Assembly: GCA_035476575.1 (NCBI GenBank)
Contig: DATILL010000074.1
Location: forward strand, 1-64,000
DNA: 64,000 bases
Reading direction: 5' to 3'
Source: DATILL01 sp035476575
GTDB lineage: Bacteria > Actinomycetota > Actinomycetes > Mycobacteriales > JACQDL01
Shown: one piece after another, positions 38,224 through 46,847 of the stretch
Position numbering within the stretch: position 1 is the stretch's first letter
Layout: the number at the start of each line of letters is the position of its first letter
The notes under the pieces: generated by a model
What the model was told of the DNA's origin: nothing
The model's database searches: none
The model's input: only the letters and a program-made list of their open reading frames with translations
Position numbers and translations under genes: made by a program

Positions 38224-38882
38224 GCGCGCGCCTGGCCGCGGCTGCCTGGGCGGCGGGAGCAGCCTGGGCGGCGGCGCCGATCGACCGGGACTCGGCCCGC
38301 GAGGCGGCCGAGCGGGAGCTGTCCAAGGGCGCCTACCACGTCGACGACCCTGGCCTGCTGCGGCGGCTCGGCGAGCGGGCGCTGGACTGGCTGGACCAGC
38401 GGCTGGCCGACCTGACCGGGGTCACCCCGGGCGGGAGCGCGGGGCTGGTCGTGCTGGCGCTGGCCGCGGTCGCGCTGGCCTGGCTGGCGTTGTGGCGGCT
38501 TGGTCCGCTGCGCCGTACCCCGACCAGTGCCGCGGTGCTGCCGGCCGGCGACGGCGCGCTGTCCGCGGCAGGCTACCGGCGCCAGGCGGACGGGTTCGCG
38601 GCGGCTGGGCGGTACGCCGACGCGGTCCGGGCCCGGATGCGGGCCATCGCCCGGGAGCTGGAGGCGCGCGGGGTGCTCGAGCCCCGGGCCGGCCGGACCG
38701 CCGACGAGATCGCCCGGGAGGCCGGCGCGCAGGTGCCGGCGGTCGCCGGCCCGCTGCGGACCGCGGCGGCGCTCTTCGACGAGGTGTGGTACGGCGGCCG
38801 GCCCGCCACGGCCGGGCACGACGCGGCGCTGCGCCAGGCGGACGACGAGGTACGCCGGGCTCCGCTGGCGGCCGCCCGGTGA
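38220..38882 (+). CDS. DUF4129 membrane protein
   Basis: 220 residues with an N-terminal hydrophobic segment and AREAAERELSKGAYHVDDPGLLRRLGERALDWL, a central TM (LVVLALAAVALAWLALW), and a C-terminal DUF4129-like helical domain (RYADAVRARMRAIARELEARGVLEPRAGRTADEIAREAG). Found next to transglutaminase/MoxR/DUF58 operons. GTGA overlaps at both ends tie it to its neighbours. Confidence 0.87.
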   Translation: MSARLAAAAWAAGAAWAAAPIDRDSAREAAERELSKGAYHVDDPGLLRRLGERALDWLDQRLADLTGVTPGGSAGLVVLALAAVALAWLALWRLGPLRRTPTSAAVLPAGDGALSAAGYRRQADGFAAAGRYADAVRARMRAIARELEARGVLEPRAGRTADEIAREAGAQVPAVAGPLRTAAALFDEVWYGGRPATAGHDAALRQADDEVRRAPLAAAR

Positions 38883-40054
38883 CCTCGGCGGCGACCGGTG
38901 GGGCAGCCGGTGGGTCGGCCCGGACCGTCGTCGGGCCGTCCGCGCGGCAGGTCGGCCGGACCCTGTGGCTGCCGCTGCTGCTGGCCGGGGTGGTTCTCCT
39001 CGGGGCGCTGCTGATCGGGCTGGCCCGCACCCACGCGGCCCGCGGCGAGCTGGACCCGGACGCGGTCGACCGGGCCGGCAGCCGAGCGCTGCGGGTCCTG
39101 CTGGCGGACCGCGGCGTCCGGGTGCACCGGGCGACCACGGTGGACGACGCGGTCCGGCAGGCGGCGGGAGGTGCGGCTGTGCTGGTGCCGTTCCCGGCCC
39201 GGGTGCCGGCTGGTGGGCTGCGCCGGCTCGGCGACGCCGCGACCGCCCGGCTGGTGCTGGTCCGGCCGGACGCCATCGCGCTGCGTGAGCTGACCGGGGA
39301 GCTGCTGCCGGTCGGCGGGCTGCCAGTGGGCCCGCGACTGCCGGGCTGCGCGGACCCGGTCGCCCTGGCGGCCGGCGACGCCGACCTGGGCGGGCGGACG
39401 TACGGCGGCCCCGGCGCGCAACGACGCTGCTATGACGGGAGCCTGGTGTTCGGCCGGACCCGGGATGGCGGGCCGCTGGCGGTAGTGGGCACCGGGGCGC
39501 CGTTCCGGAACGACACCCTCGCCGGGCGGGGCAACGCGGCGCTGGCCCTGGGCCTGCTCGGCGGTGATGGCAGCGTGCGCGACCTGTGCTGGCTGATCCC
39601 CGGCCCCGGTGCGGCCGCGGGCGGCGGCGACGCCGGGCTGGTCGACCTGGTGCCGCCGTGGGTGCCGGCCGCCGCGCTGCAACTGCTGGCCGGCGGGCTG
39701 CTGGTGGTGCTGTGGCGGTCCCGCCGGCTTGGGCCGCCGGTCGGCGAGCCGCTGCCGGTCGTGGTGCGGGCCGCGGAGACGGTGGAGGGGCGGGCCCGGC
39801 TGTACCTGCGCGGCCAGGCGAGGGACCGGGCCGCCGACGCGCTGCGGTCCGGTGCGCTGGCCCGGATCGTGCCGCGGCTGCGGATGGGCGGGTCGCCGCC
39901 GGCCGAGGGGGTGGTGGCCGCCGTGGCAGCACGCACCGGCCGTCCTCCGGTGGAGGTGAGGGCGCTGCTGTACGGTGCCCCGCCCGCCGACGACGTCCAG
40001 TTGGTCGCCCTCGCCGACGCCCTCGACGCGGTGGAGCACGCCGTCCTGCGCTGA
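38879..40054 (+). CDS. DUF4350 membrane protein
   Basis: 391 residues. TM near residue 32-48, an extracytoplasmic DUF4350 domain (SRALRVLLADRGVRVHRATTVDDAV, LLGGDGSVRDLCWLIPG), a second TM (ALQLLAGGLLVVLWR) and a cytoplasmic tail. DUF4350 proteins usually come directly before MoxR and DUF58 genes; here they are separated by the reverse-strand carboxyltransferase gene. Confidence 0.87.
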   Translation: MTSAATGGAAGGSARTVVGPSARQVGRTLWLPLLLAGVVLLGALLIGLARTHAARGELDPDAVDRAGSRALRVLLADRGVRVHRATTVDDAVRQAAGGAAVLVPFPARVPAGGLRRLGDAATARLVLVRPDAIALRELTGELLPVGGLPVGPRLPGCADPVALAAGDADLGGRTYGGPGAQRRCYDGSLVFGRTRDGGPLAVVGTGAPFRNDTLAGRGNAALALGLLGGDGSVRDLCWLIPGPGAAAGGGDAGLVDLVPPWVPAAALQLLAGGLLVVLWRSRRLGPPVGEPLPVVVRAAETVEGRARLYLRGQARDRAADALRSGALARIVPRLRMGGSPPAEGVVAAVAARTGRPPVEVRALLYGAPPADDVQLVALADALDAVEHAVLR

Positions 40055-40066
40055 CCCACCCTGTCG

Positions 40067-40131
40067 CGCCGATCATCGAGCTATCGGGGCTTTTAGAGAT
40101 CATTTAGCCCCACTAGCTCGATGGTCGTCGG
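40067..40131. repeat. 63-bp inverted-repeat element, copy B
   Basis: CGATCATCGAGCTA (40070-40083) pairs with TAGCTCGATGGTCG (40114-40127), one mismatch; an inner GGGGCT/AGCCCC pair adds a second stem. It is the same element as copy A at 3447-3513. Here it lies between the convergent ends of DUF4350 and the carboxyltransferase gene and could also act as a bidirectional terminator. Confidence 0.75.
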
Positions 40132-40144
40132 GTAGGGCGACGGG

Positions 40145-41620
40145 CTAGGCGCCGAGGCGGCGGAAGCGGGCTGCCCGGGCGGCGAGGCGATCGGCCGGGT
40201 CGGCCCGCAGCAGCGCCGTCAGCTCCGCGGCCAGCACCCCGCCGAGCCGGCGCAGGAACGCGATCCGCTCCTCCGCGGCGTCCGGGTGCTCCGGCACCAC
40301 GTAGTCCACGATCCCGTTGGCCAGCAGGTCGGCCGACCGGACCCCCTGGGCGGTGGCCAGCTCGGCCGCCCGCGAGGTGCCCCGGTAGAGGATCGCCGCG
40401 GCACCCTCCGGCGGCAGCGGCGACAGCCAGGCGTGCTGTGCGGCCACCACCCGGTCGGCCGGCAGCAGGGCGAGCGCGCCACCGCCGGCACCCTGACCGA
40501 GCAGCACACACACCGTCGGCGCCGGCAGCTCGACCAGCTCGGCCAGGCAGCGGGCGATCTCCCCGGCCAGCCCGCCCTCCTCGGCCTCCTTGGACAGCGC
40601 CGCACCCGCGGTGTCGATCACCGAGACCAGCGGCAGGCCGAGCTCGGCGGCCAGCCTCATGCCGCGCCGGGCGGCCCGCAGCCCGGCCGGGCCGAGCGGC
40701 GCCGGGCCACGCCGGTCCTGGCCGAGCACCACGCACGGCGCCGCGCCAAACCTGGCCAGCGCGAGGAGCAACCCGGGGTCGGCCTCGCCCGCGCCGGTGC
40801 CGTTCAGCGTGCTGACCCGGCTGCCGGCCAGCTTGAGCAGCGCGCGGACGCCCGGCCGGTCTGGCCGCCGGGAGCGTTGGATGGACTCCCAGGCGGGGAT
40901 GTCGGGCAGCTCGGCCGCGACCGGGCGGGCGACGTCCGGCAGCGGCAGGCGGGCGGCGGTCAGCACGTCCAGCGCCCGGGCCGCGATGTCCGGCAGTCCC
41001 TCGGCCGGGACGACGGCGTCCACCAGGCCGTGCTCGTACAGGTTCTCCGCGGTCTGCACGTCGGCCGGGAACTCCTCGCCGTACAGCGCGGCGTACACCC
41101 GGGGGCCGAGGAAACCGACCAGCGCACCCGGCTCAGCCGCGGTGACGTGCCCGAGCGAGCCCCACGAGGCGAACACCCCGCCCGTCGTGGGATGCCGCAG
41201 GTAGACCAGGTACGGCAGGCCGGCCTGTTTGTGCTGGGCGATCGCCGCGGAGATCCGCACCATCTGCAGGAACGCGACGGTGCCCTCCTGCATCCTGGTG
41301 CCGCCGGAGCATGGCGTGGCGACCAGCGGCAGCCCCTGCGCGGTGGCCCGCTCGGCCGCCGCGACCAGCCGGCTCGCCGCCGCGACCCCGACCGACCCAC
41401 CGAGAAAGGCGAACTCGCAGGCCAGTACGGCGATCTGGCGGCCACGGATGCGGCCCTCGCCGGTGCATACCGCCTCGTCCAGGCCGGTCCGCCGGCGGGC
41501 GGCAGCCAACGTCTCGGCGTACGCCGGACCGGCCCGCGGCGGATCGCCGACCGGCTGGTCCCAGGACGTGAACGAGCCGGGATCCAGGACGAGGTCGAGT
41601 ATCTGCCGGGCCGTAGGCAC
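40145..41620 (-). CDS. fused acyl-CoA carboxyltransferase (AccD+AccA-like)
   Basis: 491 residues with two carboxyltransferase halves in one chain. The first half (CEFAFLGGSVGVAAASRLVAAAERA, LVATPCSGGTRMQEG, GLPYLVYLRHPTTGGVFASWGSLGHV) is AccD-like. The second (GLPLVSVIDTAGAALSKEAEEGG, VCVLLGQGAGGGALALLPADRVV, LSPLPPEGAAAILYRG) is AccA-like. It would transfer carboxyl from biotin to acetyl- or another acyl-CoA. No Cys4 zinc finger is seen at the start. GTG 41620 is used; no SD. Sits alone and opposite to the surrounding operon. Confidence 0.9.
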   Translation of the reverse strand: MPTARQILDLVLDPGSFTSWDQPVGDPPRAGPAYAETLAAARRRTGLDEAVCTGEGRIRGRQIAVLACEFAFLGGSVGVAAASRLVAAAERATAQGLPLVATPCSGGTRMQEGTVAFLQMVRISAAIAQHKQAGLPYLVYLRHPTTGGVFASWGSLGHVTAAEPGALVGFLGPRVYAALYGEEFPADVQTAENLYEHGLVDAVVPAEGLPDIAARALDVLTAARLPLPDVARPVAAELPDIPAWESIQRSRRPDRPGVRALLKLAGSRVSTLNGTGAGEADPGLLLALARFGAAPCVVLGQDRRGPAPLGPAGLRAARRGMRLAAELGLPLVSVIDTAGAALSKEAEEGGLAGEIARCLAELVELPAPTVCVLLGQGAGGGALALLPADRVVAAQHAWLSPLPPEGAAAILYRGTSRAAELATAQGVRSADLLANGIVDYVVPEHPDAAEERIAFLRRLGGVLAAELTALLRADPADRLAARAARFRRLGA

Positions 41621-41670
41621 GTCGCTGAGTGTGGCGAACGCCGCCCACCCACCCCCCGTCGCCCCGTCCC

Positions 41671-41803
41671 GCGTGTGGTGACCACAACGCCGACAGGTCA
41701 CCACACGGGCACGGCAGACAACGAAAGGTCACCACAACGCCGACAGGTCACCACACGGGCACGGCAGACAACGAAAGGTCACCACAACGCCGGATGGTCA
41801 CCT
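41671..41803. repeat. core-repeat array 3, divergent gap, 50-bp tandem unit
   Basis: Five full copies of the core plus a partial one, arranged as a nearly exact 50-bp tandem repeat (cores 19 then 31 bases apart). It lies between divergent carboxyltransferase and MoxR genes, where both promoters should be. First unit GTGTGGTGACCACAAC is close to a palindrome. Confidence 0.9.
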
Positions 41804-41836
41804 CACCGCAAAGGGGCGCAGGTAGCGTTGCCGGAC

Positions 41837-42856
41837 GTGACGACCTGGCAGCAGCCACCGCCGACCGTGCCACCCGAGCCGCCCAACGCCACCGCAGACG
41901 CCGACGCCGACGCGGCCCGGGCCGCCCTGGTACGGCTCCGCGACGAGGTCGGCAAGGCGGTGATCGGCCAGGCCAACGCGGTCAGCAGCCTGGTCATCGC
42001 CCTGCTCTGCCGCGGCCACACGCTGCTGGAGGGCGTGCCAGGCGTGGCCAAGACACTGATGGTACGGGCGCTGGCGGCAGCACTCAGCCTGGAGACCAAG
42101 CGGGTGCAGTTCACCCCCGACCTGATGCCCGGCGACGTCACCGGCTCACTGGTCTACGACGCCCGCACGACGCAGTTCAGCTTCCGCGAAGGCCCGGTCT
42201 TCACCAACCTGCTGCTCGCCGACGAGATCAACCGGACCCCGCCCAAGACCCAGGCCGCGCTGCTGGAGGCGATGGAGGAGCGGCAGGTCTCGGTGGAGGG
42301 CGACCCCCGGCCGCTGCCCGACCCCTTCATGGTGATCGCGACCCAGAACCCGATCGAGTACGAGGGCACCTATCCGCTACCCGAGGCGCAGCTCGACCGG
42401 TTCCTGCTCAAGGTGGACGTACCGCTGCCGCAGCGGACGGACGAGGTGCGCGTGCTGCAGGCCCACCACGCCGGGTTCGACCCGCGGGACCTGCGCGCGG
42501 CCGGGCTGCGCCCGGTGGCCGGTCCGGACGACCTGGCCACCGCGCGGGCGGCGGCGCGGGCGGTGCGGGCCGCCCCGGAGGTGCTCGGGTACGTCGTGGA
42601 CCTGGCCCGGGCCACCCGCCAGTCACCGTCGCTGTCGCTCGGCGCGTCGCCGCGGGGCGCGACCGCGTTGCTGGCCACCGCCAAGGCCTGGGCCTGGCTG
42701 TCCGGCCGGGACTACGTGACCCCGGACGACGTGAAGGCACTGGCCCATCCGACCCTGCGGCACCGGATCGCGGTCCGTCCGGAGGCCGAGCTGGAGGGCG
42801 TCACCCCGGACGGCGTGCTCGACTCGGTGCTCGCCGCCGTACCGGTACCGCGCTGA
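41837..42856 (+). CDS. MoxR-family AAA+ ATPase
   Basis: 339 residues. GHTLLEGVPGVAKT (Walker A), LLADEINRTPPKTQAALLEAMEERQVS (Walker B), IATQNPIEYEGTYPLPEAQLDRF (sensor 1) are classic MoxR. It remodels partner proteins of the DUF58/VWA type. Starts GTG 41837 or TTG 41828. Followed 86 bases later by DUF58. Confidence 0.93.
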   Translation: MTTWQQPPPTVPPEPPNATADADADAARAALVRLRDEVGKAVIGQANAVSSLVIALLCRGHTLLEGVPGVAKTLMVRALAAALSLETKRVQFTPDLMPGDVTGSLVYDARTTQFSFREGPVFTNLLLADEINRTPPKTQAALLEAMEERQVSVEGDPRPLPDPFMVIATQNPIEYEGTYPLPEAQLDRFLLKVDVPLPQRTDEVRVLQAHHAGFDPRDLRAAGLRPVAGPDDLATARAAARAVRAAPEVLGYVVDLARATRQSPSLSLGASPRGATALLATAKAWAWLSGRDYVTPDDVKALAHPTLRHRIAVRPEAELEGVTPDGVLDSVLAAVPVPR

Positions 42857-42941
42857 TGAGCGCCCCGCCCCGCGCAACCCTCCCAGGGCTGCCAGCTCCT
42901 CAACGCACGTGGCGGGACGCCGCGCCGCGGGATGGCACGGC

Positions 42942-44228
42942 GTGGCGCTGACCGGGCGGACCGCGCTGGTCGCGCTGCTGGGCGCGGGGCTGGCGCCGTT
43001 CGGCCCGGTACTGCTGTGGGCGCTCGGCGGTGCCCTGCTGGCCGGCGTGCTCCTCGACCTGGCCCTCGCCGCCCGGATCGCCGACCTGCGGCTGGAGCGC
43101 GCGGGCGCCACGACCACCCGGCTCGGCGAGACGGTGACCGTCACCCTCTCGGTAACCAACGCCGGCCGGCGCCGGCTGCGCGGCCTGCTCCGGGACGCCT
43201 GGGTGCCCTCGGCCGGCGCCACCCCGCGGGTACGCACGGTCGACGTGCCGGCGGGGGAGCGCCGCCGCTACCCGACCGGGCTGACCCCCACCCGGCGCGG
43301 CGACCGGGCCGCCTCGGCGGTGACCGTCCGGGCGTACGGCCCGCTCGGGCTGGCCGCCCGGCAGCGCCGGCACCGGGTGCCCTGGGCGGTGCGGGTGCTG
43401 CCGCCGTTCACCTCGCGCAAGTTCCTGCCGGAGAAGCTGGCCAGGCTGCGGGAGCTCGACGGCGCGGTCACGCTCAACCGGCGCGGCCAGGGCACCGAGT
43501 TCGACGCGCTGCGGGAGTATGTCGACGGCGACGACGTGCGGTCCATCGACTGGCGGGCCACCGCCCGGCGGGGCGACGTGGTGGTGCGCACCTGGCGGCC
43601 GGAGCGCGACCGCCGGCTGGTCTGCGTGCTGGACACTGGCCGCACCTCGGCCGCCCGGGTTGGCGACATGCCCCGCCTGGACGCCGCCCTGGACGCCTGC
43701 CTGCTGCTGGCCGCCGTCGCGGCGCGGGCGGGCGACCGGGTCGACCTGTTGGCCGCCGACGACGTCGTACGGGCGTCCGTCGAGGGGTTGGCCCGGGCCG
43801 AGGTGCTGCCCCGGCTGGTGCAGGCGATGGCCCCGCTAGAACCGGCCCTGATCGAGTCCGACGCCGGCATGATCGTCTCCGAGGTGCTGCGGCGGGAGCG
43901 CAAGCGGTCGCTCGTGGTGTGGTTCACCGCCCTGGACGCCGCCCCGGTCGAGTTCGGCCTGCTGCCGGTGCTCGGCGGGCTGACCGCCCGGCACACGGTG
44001 CTGGTCGCGGCCGTCGGCGACCCGACGGTGACCGCGCTGGCCAGCCGCCGCGGTGACCTCGACGCGGTCTATACCGCCGCCGCGGCCGAACGCGCGCTGG
44101 CCGACCGGCGCCGGGTGACCGCCCTGCTGAAGCGCCGGGGCGTCATCGTGGTGGACGAGCCGGCCGGAGCGTTCGCCTCCCGGGTCACCGACGCCTACCT
44201 CGCCCTCAAGGCCGCCGGCCGCCTCTGA
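42942..44228 (+). CDS. DUF58 protein
   Basis: 428 residues. Two N-terminal TM helices (ALVALLGAGLAPFGPVLL and ALLAGVLLDLALA), then a beta-rich extracellular-like region, then the DUF58 signature EFDALREYVDGDDVRSIDWRATARRGDVVVRTWRPERDRRLVCVLD and a VWA-like end. Works with MoxR. GTG 42942 (VALTGRTALV) is preferred to GTG 42909. Confidence 0.88.
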   Translation: MALTGRTALVALLGAGLAPFGPVLLWALGGALLAGVLLDLALAARIADLRLERAGATTTRLGETVTVTLSVTNAGRRRLRGLLRDAWVPSAGATPRVRTVDVPAGERRRYPTGLTPTRRGDRAASAVTVRAYGPLGLAARQRRHRVPWAVRVLPPFTSRKFLPEKLARLRELDGAVTLNRRGQGTEFDALREYVDGDDVRSIDWRATARRGDVVVRTWRPERDRRLVCVLDTGRTSAARVGDMPRLDAALDACLLLAAVAARAGDRVDLLAADDVVRASVEGLARAEVLPRLVQAMAPLEPALIESDAGMIVSEVLRRERKRSLVVWFTALDAAPVEFGLLPVLGGLTARHTVLVAAVGDPTVTALASRRGDLDAVYTAAAAERALADRRRVTALLKRRGVIVVDEPAGAFASRVTDAYLALKAAGRL

Positions 44229-44254
44229 CCCCGCCCGTTCCCCACCTGCCCGCG

Positions 44255-44331
44255 CCGCCCGTGTGGTCACCACTCGGCGTTGTGGTGACCTATCGTTGCC
44301 CTCGCCGCCCGTGTGGTGACCTGTCGTTGCC
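44255..44331. repeat. core-repeat array 4, convergent gap
   Basis: Three cores, all in the GTGTGGTSACC or TTGTGGTGACC direction, with the spacer words CGCCGCCC and TCGTTGCC. It fills the gap between the DUF58 and SpoIIM-like stop codons. Confidence 0.85.
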
Positions 44332-44342
44332 TGCGGAAGGAC

Positions 44343-45335
44343 TCAGGCGACCGGTGCCGCGTCGCCAGCGAGGCCGGGGTCGAGGTCGCCGGTCACGCCG
44401 GCCCGGGCCGCCCGCCGGCCGAGCAGGACGACGTACGCCAGGAAGCCCGCCTCGGCGAGCGCACCAATCCCGATCCGGGCCCACGTCGGCAGCCCGGACG
44501 GCGTCACGAAGGCCTCGATCGCGCCGCTGACCGCCAGCACGCCGACCAGCCCCACCGCCACCGTGATGGCCACCCGGCCCTCGTTGGCCAGCGCCTGCGC
44601 CCGGGGCAGCGGCCCAGGATCGATCCAGGACCAGCCGAGCCGCAGCCCGGCACCGGCCGCGACGAAGACGGCGGTCAGCTCCAGCAGCCCGTGCGGCGTG
44701 ACCAGCCCGAAGAACAGGCCGGCGTGCCCCGTCCCGACCATCAGCCCGCCCACGACACCGAGGTTCGCCGCGTTCTGCAGCAGCACCCACAGCGAGCCGA
44801 GCACGGTGATGCCGAGAACCAGCGCGCCGGCCGTGACCACGGCGTTGTTGGTCCACACCTGGGCGGCGAAGGACTGCGCCGGGTGCTCGGAGTAGTAGCC
44901 GGCGAAGTCGTGCTCGACGAGCTGGCGCAGCTCGGCCGACGTACCCAGCCTGGCCAGCAGCTCGGGGTGCCCGGCCAGGTACCCCAGCAGCCCGAAGCCG
45001 ACCGCGAAGAACCCGGCCGCCACCGCGACCGACCACCGCCAGGCGCGGTACACCGCGACCGGGAAGGTCTGTGTCACGAACCGTGCCGCCCCCCGCCAGG
45101 ACGCCGACGGCGCGCCCACCACCGAGCTGCGGCCACGGGCGACCAACGAGGACAGCCAGCCCACCAGCGCCGGGTCGGGGAGCCGGGTCCGCACCACCGA
45201 CAGGTGGGTGGCGGCCCGCTGGTACAGCGCCACCAGCTCATCCGCCTCCGCGCCGGACAGCCGGCCGCGGCGGACGAGCTGGTCCAGCCGCTGCCACTCG
45301 GCCAGGTGGGCGGAGACGAAAGCGTCGATGTCCAC
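44343..45335 (-). CDS. SpoIIM-family membrane protein
   Basis: 330 residues. N-terminal soluble helical part (DIDAFVSAHLAEWQRLDQLVRRGRLSGAEADELVALYQRAATHLSVVRT), then five or so TM helices with GLLMVGTGHAGLFFGLVTPHGLLEL, which is the stage II sporulation protein M/DUF95 core. Adjacent RDD gene on the other strand, as in many actinobacteria. GTG 45335 is used as it gives the family start VDIDAFV. Confidence 0.88.
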   Translation of the reverse strand: MDIDAFVSAHLAEWQRLDQLVRRGRLSGAEADELVALYQRAATHLSVVRTRLPDPALVGWLSSLVARGRSSVVGAPSASWRGAARFVTQTFPVAVYRAWRWSVAVAAGFFAVGFGLLGYLAGHPELLARLGTSAELRQLVEHDFAGYYSEHPAQSFAAQVWTNNAVVTAGALVLGITVLGSLWVLLQNAANLGVVGGLMVGTGHAGLFFGLVTPHGLLELTAVFVAAGAGLRLGWSWIDPGPLPRAQALANEGRVAITVAVGLVGVLAVSGAIEAFVTPSGLPTWARIGIGALAEAGFLAYVVLLGRRAARAGVTGDLDPGLAGDAAPVA

Positions 45336-45374
45336 GGTGCCGCCCAGCCTATCCGCGCCCCCACCGCCGTCCCG

Positions 45375-45432
45375 CTTGTCGCGAAGATCCAGCAATACCC
45401 GCGGGCGTGTCCCGGCGGATCGTCGCGACAAG
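45375..45432. repeat. 16-bp inverted repeat in the SpoIIM-RDD divergent gap
   Basis: CTTGTCGCGAAGATCC (45375-45390) and GGATCGTCGCGACAAG (45417-45432) pair with one mismatch around a 26-base centre. It sits between the divergent starts at 45335 and 45469, where it may be an operator or a mobile repeat. No other copy was seen in the window. Confidence 0.65.
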
Positions 45433-45468
45433 GGCTGGGTGCCCGGCGGACCAGGGCAGACTGGGGCC

Positions 45469-46266
45469 GTGCCCCAGATCGTCACCGGCGAGGCGGTCGC
45501 GCTCGAGCTGCGGATCGCCCAGCTTCCGTCCCGCATGGTCGCCGCGGTGATCGACTTCGCCCTGATGGGCACCGCCTTCGCCGTCCTGGCCGCGGCCAGC
45601 GGCCCGGTGCTCGGCAGCTCCGACGACGCGGCGGTCGCGGCGTACGTGATCGTGCTGCTGCTGGCGGTGTTCCTCGGCTACCCGCTGGCGCTGGAGACGG
45701 CGCTGCGCGGCCGGACGCCCGGCAAGATGGCGATGGGCCTGCGGGTGGTGCGCGACGACGCCGGCCCGATCACCTTCCGGCAGGCGCTGGTCCGGGCGGT
45801 GACCGGGTTCGCGATCGAGCGCCCCGGGCTGATGCTGGTGGGGCTCGGGTCGGCGCTGGGGCTGGCGGTCATGCTGTTCTCCGCGACCGGCAAGCGGATC
45901 GGTGACATGGCTGCCGGCACCGTGGTGATCCAGGAACGGATCGCGCCGCAGCCGGTGTTCCGGCCGTTCCTGCCGTGGCCGCTGGCCTCCTGGGCCGGCA
46001 TCCTCGATCTCACCGCGGTGGACGACGGCCTGGCGCTGGCGATCCGGCAGTTCCTCAGCCGGGCCAACACGCTGTACCCGGCGGCCCGCGAGGCCCTCGG
46101 CCGGCAGCTTCTCGCCGACGTGCTGGCGCGCACCACCCCGCCACCCCCGCCGGGCGCCCCCGGCTGGGCGGTGCTGTCCGCCGTGCTCGCCGAACGGCGG
46201 CAGCGCGCCGAGCGCCGCCATCGCAGCACCGGCCCAGCGGCCGGGGAGTCAGGGGCCGGGAGGTGA
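45469..46266 (+). CDS. RDD-family membrane protein
   Basis: 265 residues. Family signature: PSRMVAAVIDFALMGTAF, then LRGRTPGKMAMGLRVVRDDAGPITFRQALVRA, TM helices and SATGKRIGDMAAGTVVIQER. The tail is soluble and Arg-rich. RDD proteins with SpoIIM and MoxR/DUF58 genes form a conserved neighbourhood. GTG 45469. Confidence 0.9.
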   Translation: MPQIVTGEAVALELRIAQLPSRMVAAVIDFALMGTAFAVLAAASGPVLGSSDDAAVAAYVIVLLLAVFLGYPLALETALRGRTPGKMAMGLRVVRDDAGPITFRQALVRAVTGFAIERPGLMLVGLGSALGLAVMLFSATGKRIGDMAAGTVVIQERIAPQPVFRPFLPWPLASWAGILDLTAVDDGLALAIRQFLSRANTLYPAAREALGRQLLADVLARTTPPPPPGAPGWAVLSAVLAERRQRAERRHRSTGPAAGESGAGR

Positions 46267-46833
46267 GTCGAGCTCGACGAGCTCGACGCCGTCAGCGGCC
46301 ACTACGACGTCTCCGGCGAGGTGTACGGCGCGACGCTGGCCGGTGTCCAGCGGTACGACGTCGTACCGGGTCACCGTGAGCGGCCCTAGGTCGGTGTCGT
46401 AGGTAGTCACCTCCCGGCACCGCCACTCCACGTCCACCGTCCGGGTGGCCAGCGCCGGGCCGGTGACCTCGACCAGCCTGGTCCGCCGGGCCTGGCCGGG
46501 CGTGATCCGCAGCAGCCGGGCGATCGCCACCAGGAAGCCCGGCGAGTTGGCCGCGAAGCCCGCCGCGGCGGCGGAGTGTTCGACGCCGTCCCGCACCCAC
46601 CGCAGCGTCGTACCCTCCAGCCCGCCGCGTAGCAGCCACGGGCCGTGCCGCAGCTCGACCCGGACCTGCCGGCCGACCGAGTCCAGCGTCAGGTCGACCG
46701 CAGTCACGACAGCGCCAGCCCCGACAGCGCCAGCCCCGTCGACCCCGGTGCTCGTGTACCGCCACCCTGCCGGGCCGGCCGCGCAGGCGAACGCCTCGAC
46801 CCGCCCGTCGACCAGGTAGCGCCCGCGCGGCAT
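46249..46833 (-). CDS. conserved hypothetical protein
   Basis: 194 residues, beta-rich by appearance (RYLVDGRVEAFACAAGPAGWRYTSTGVDG, VRVELRHGPWLLRGGLEGTTLRWV, RYDVVPLDTGQRRAVHLAGDVVVAADGVELVELDS). No TM, signal or catalytic motif recognised. It overlaps the end of the opposite-strand RDD gene by 18 bases and precedes sahH-like gene 1, reading in the same direction. A quasi-repeat GAGAVGAGAVV lies near residue 35. Confidence 0.55.
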   Translation of the reverse strand: MPRGRYLVDGRVEAFACAAGPAGWRYTSTGVDGAGAVGAGAVVTAVDLTLDSVGRQVRVELRHGPWLLRGGLEGTTLRWVRDGVEHSAAAAGFAANSPGFLVAIARLLRITPGQARRTRLVEVTGPALATRTVDVEWRCREVTTYDTDLGPLTVTRYDVVPLDTGQRRAVHLAGDVVVAADGVELVELDSPPGP

Positions 46834-46847
46834 CGGTCAGGCCCGGC

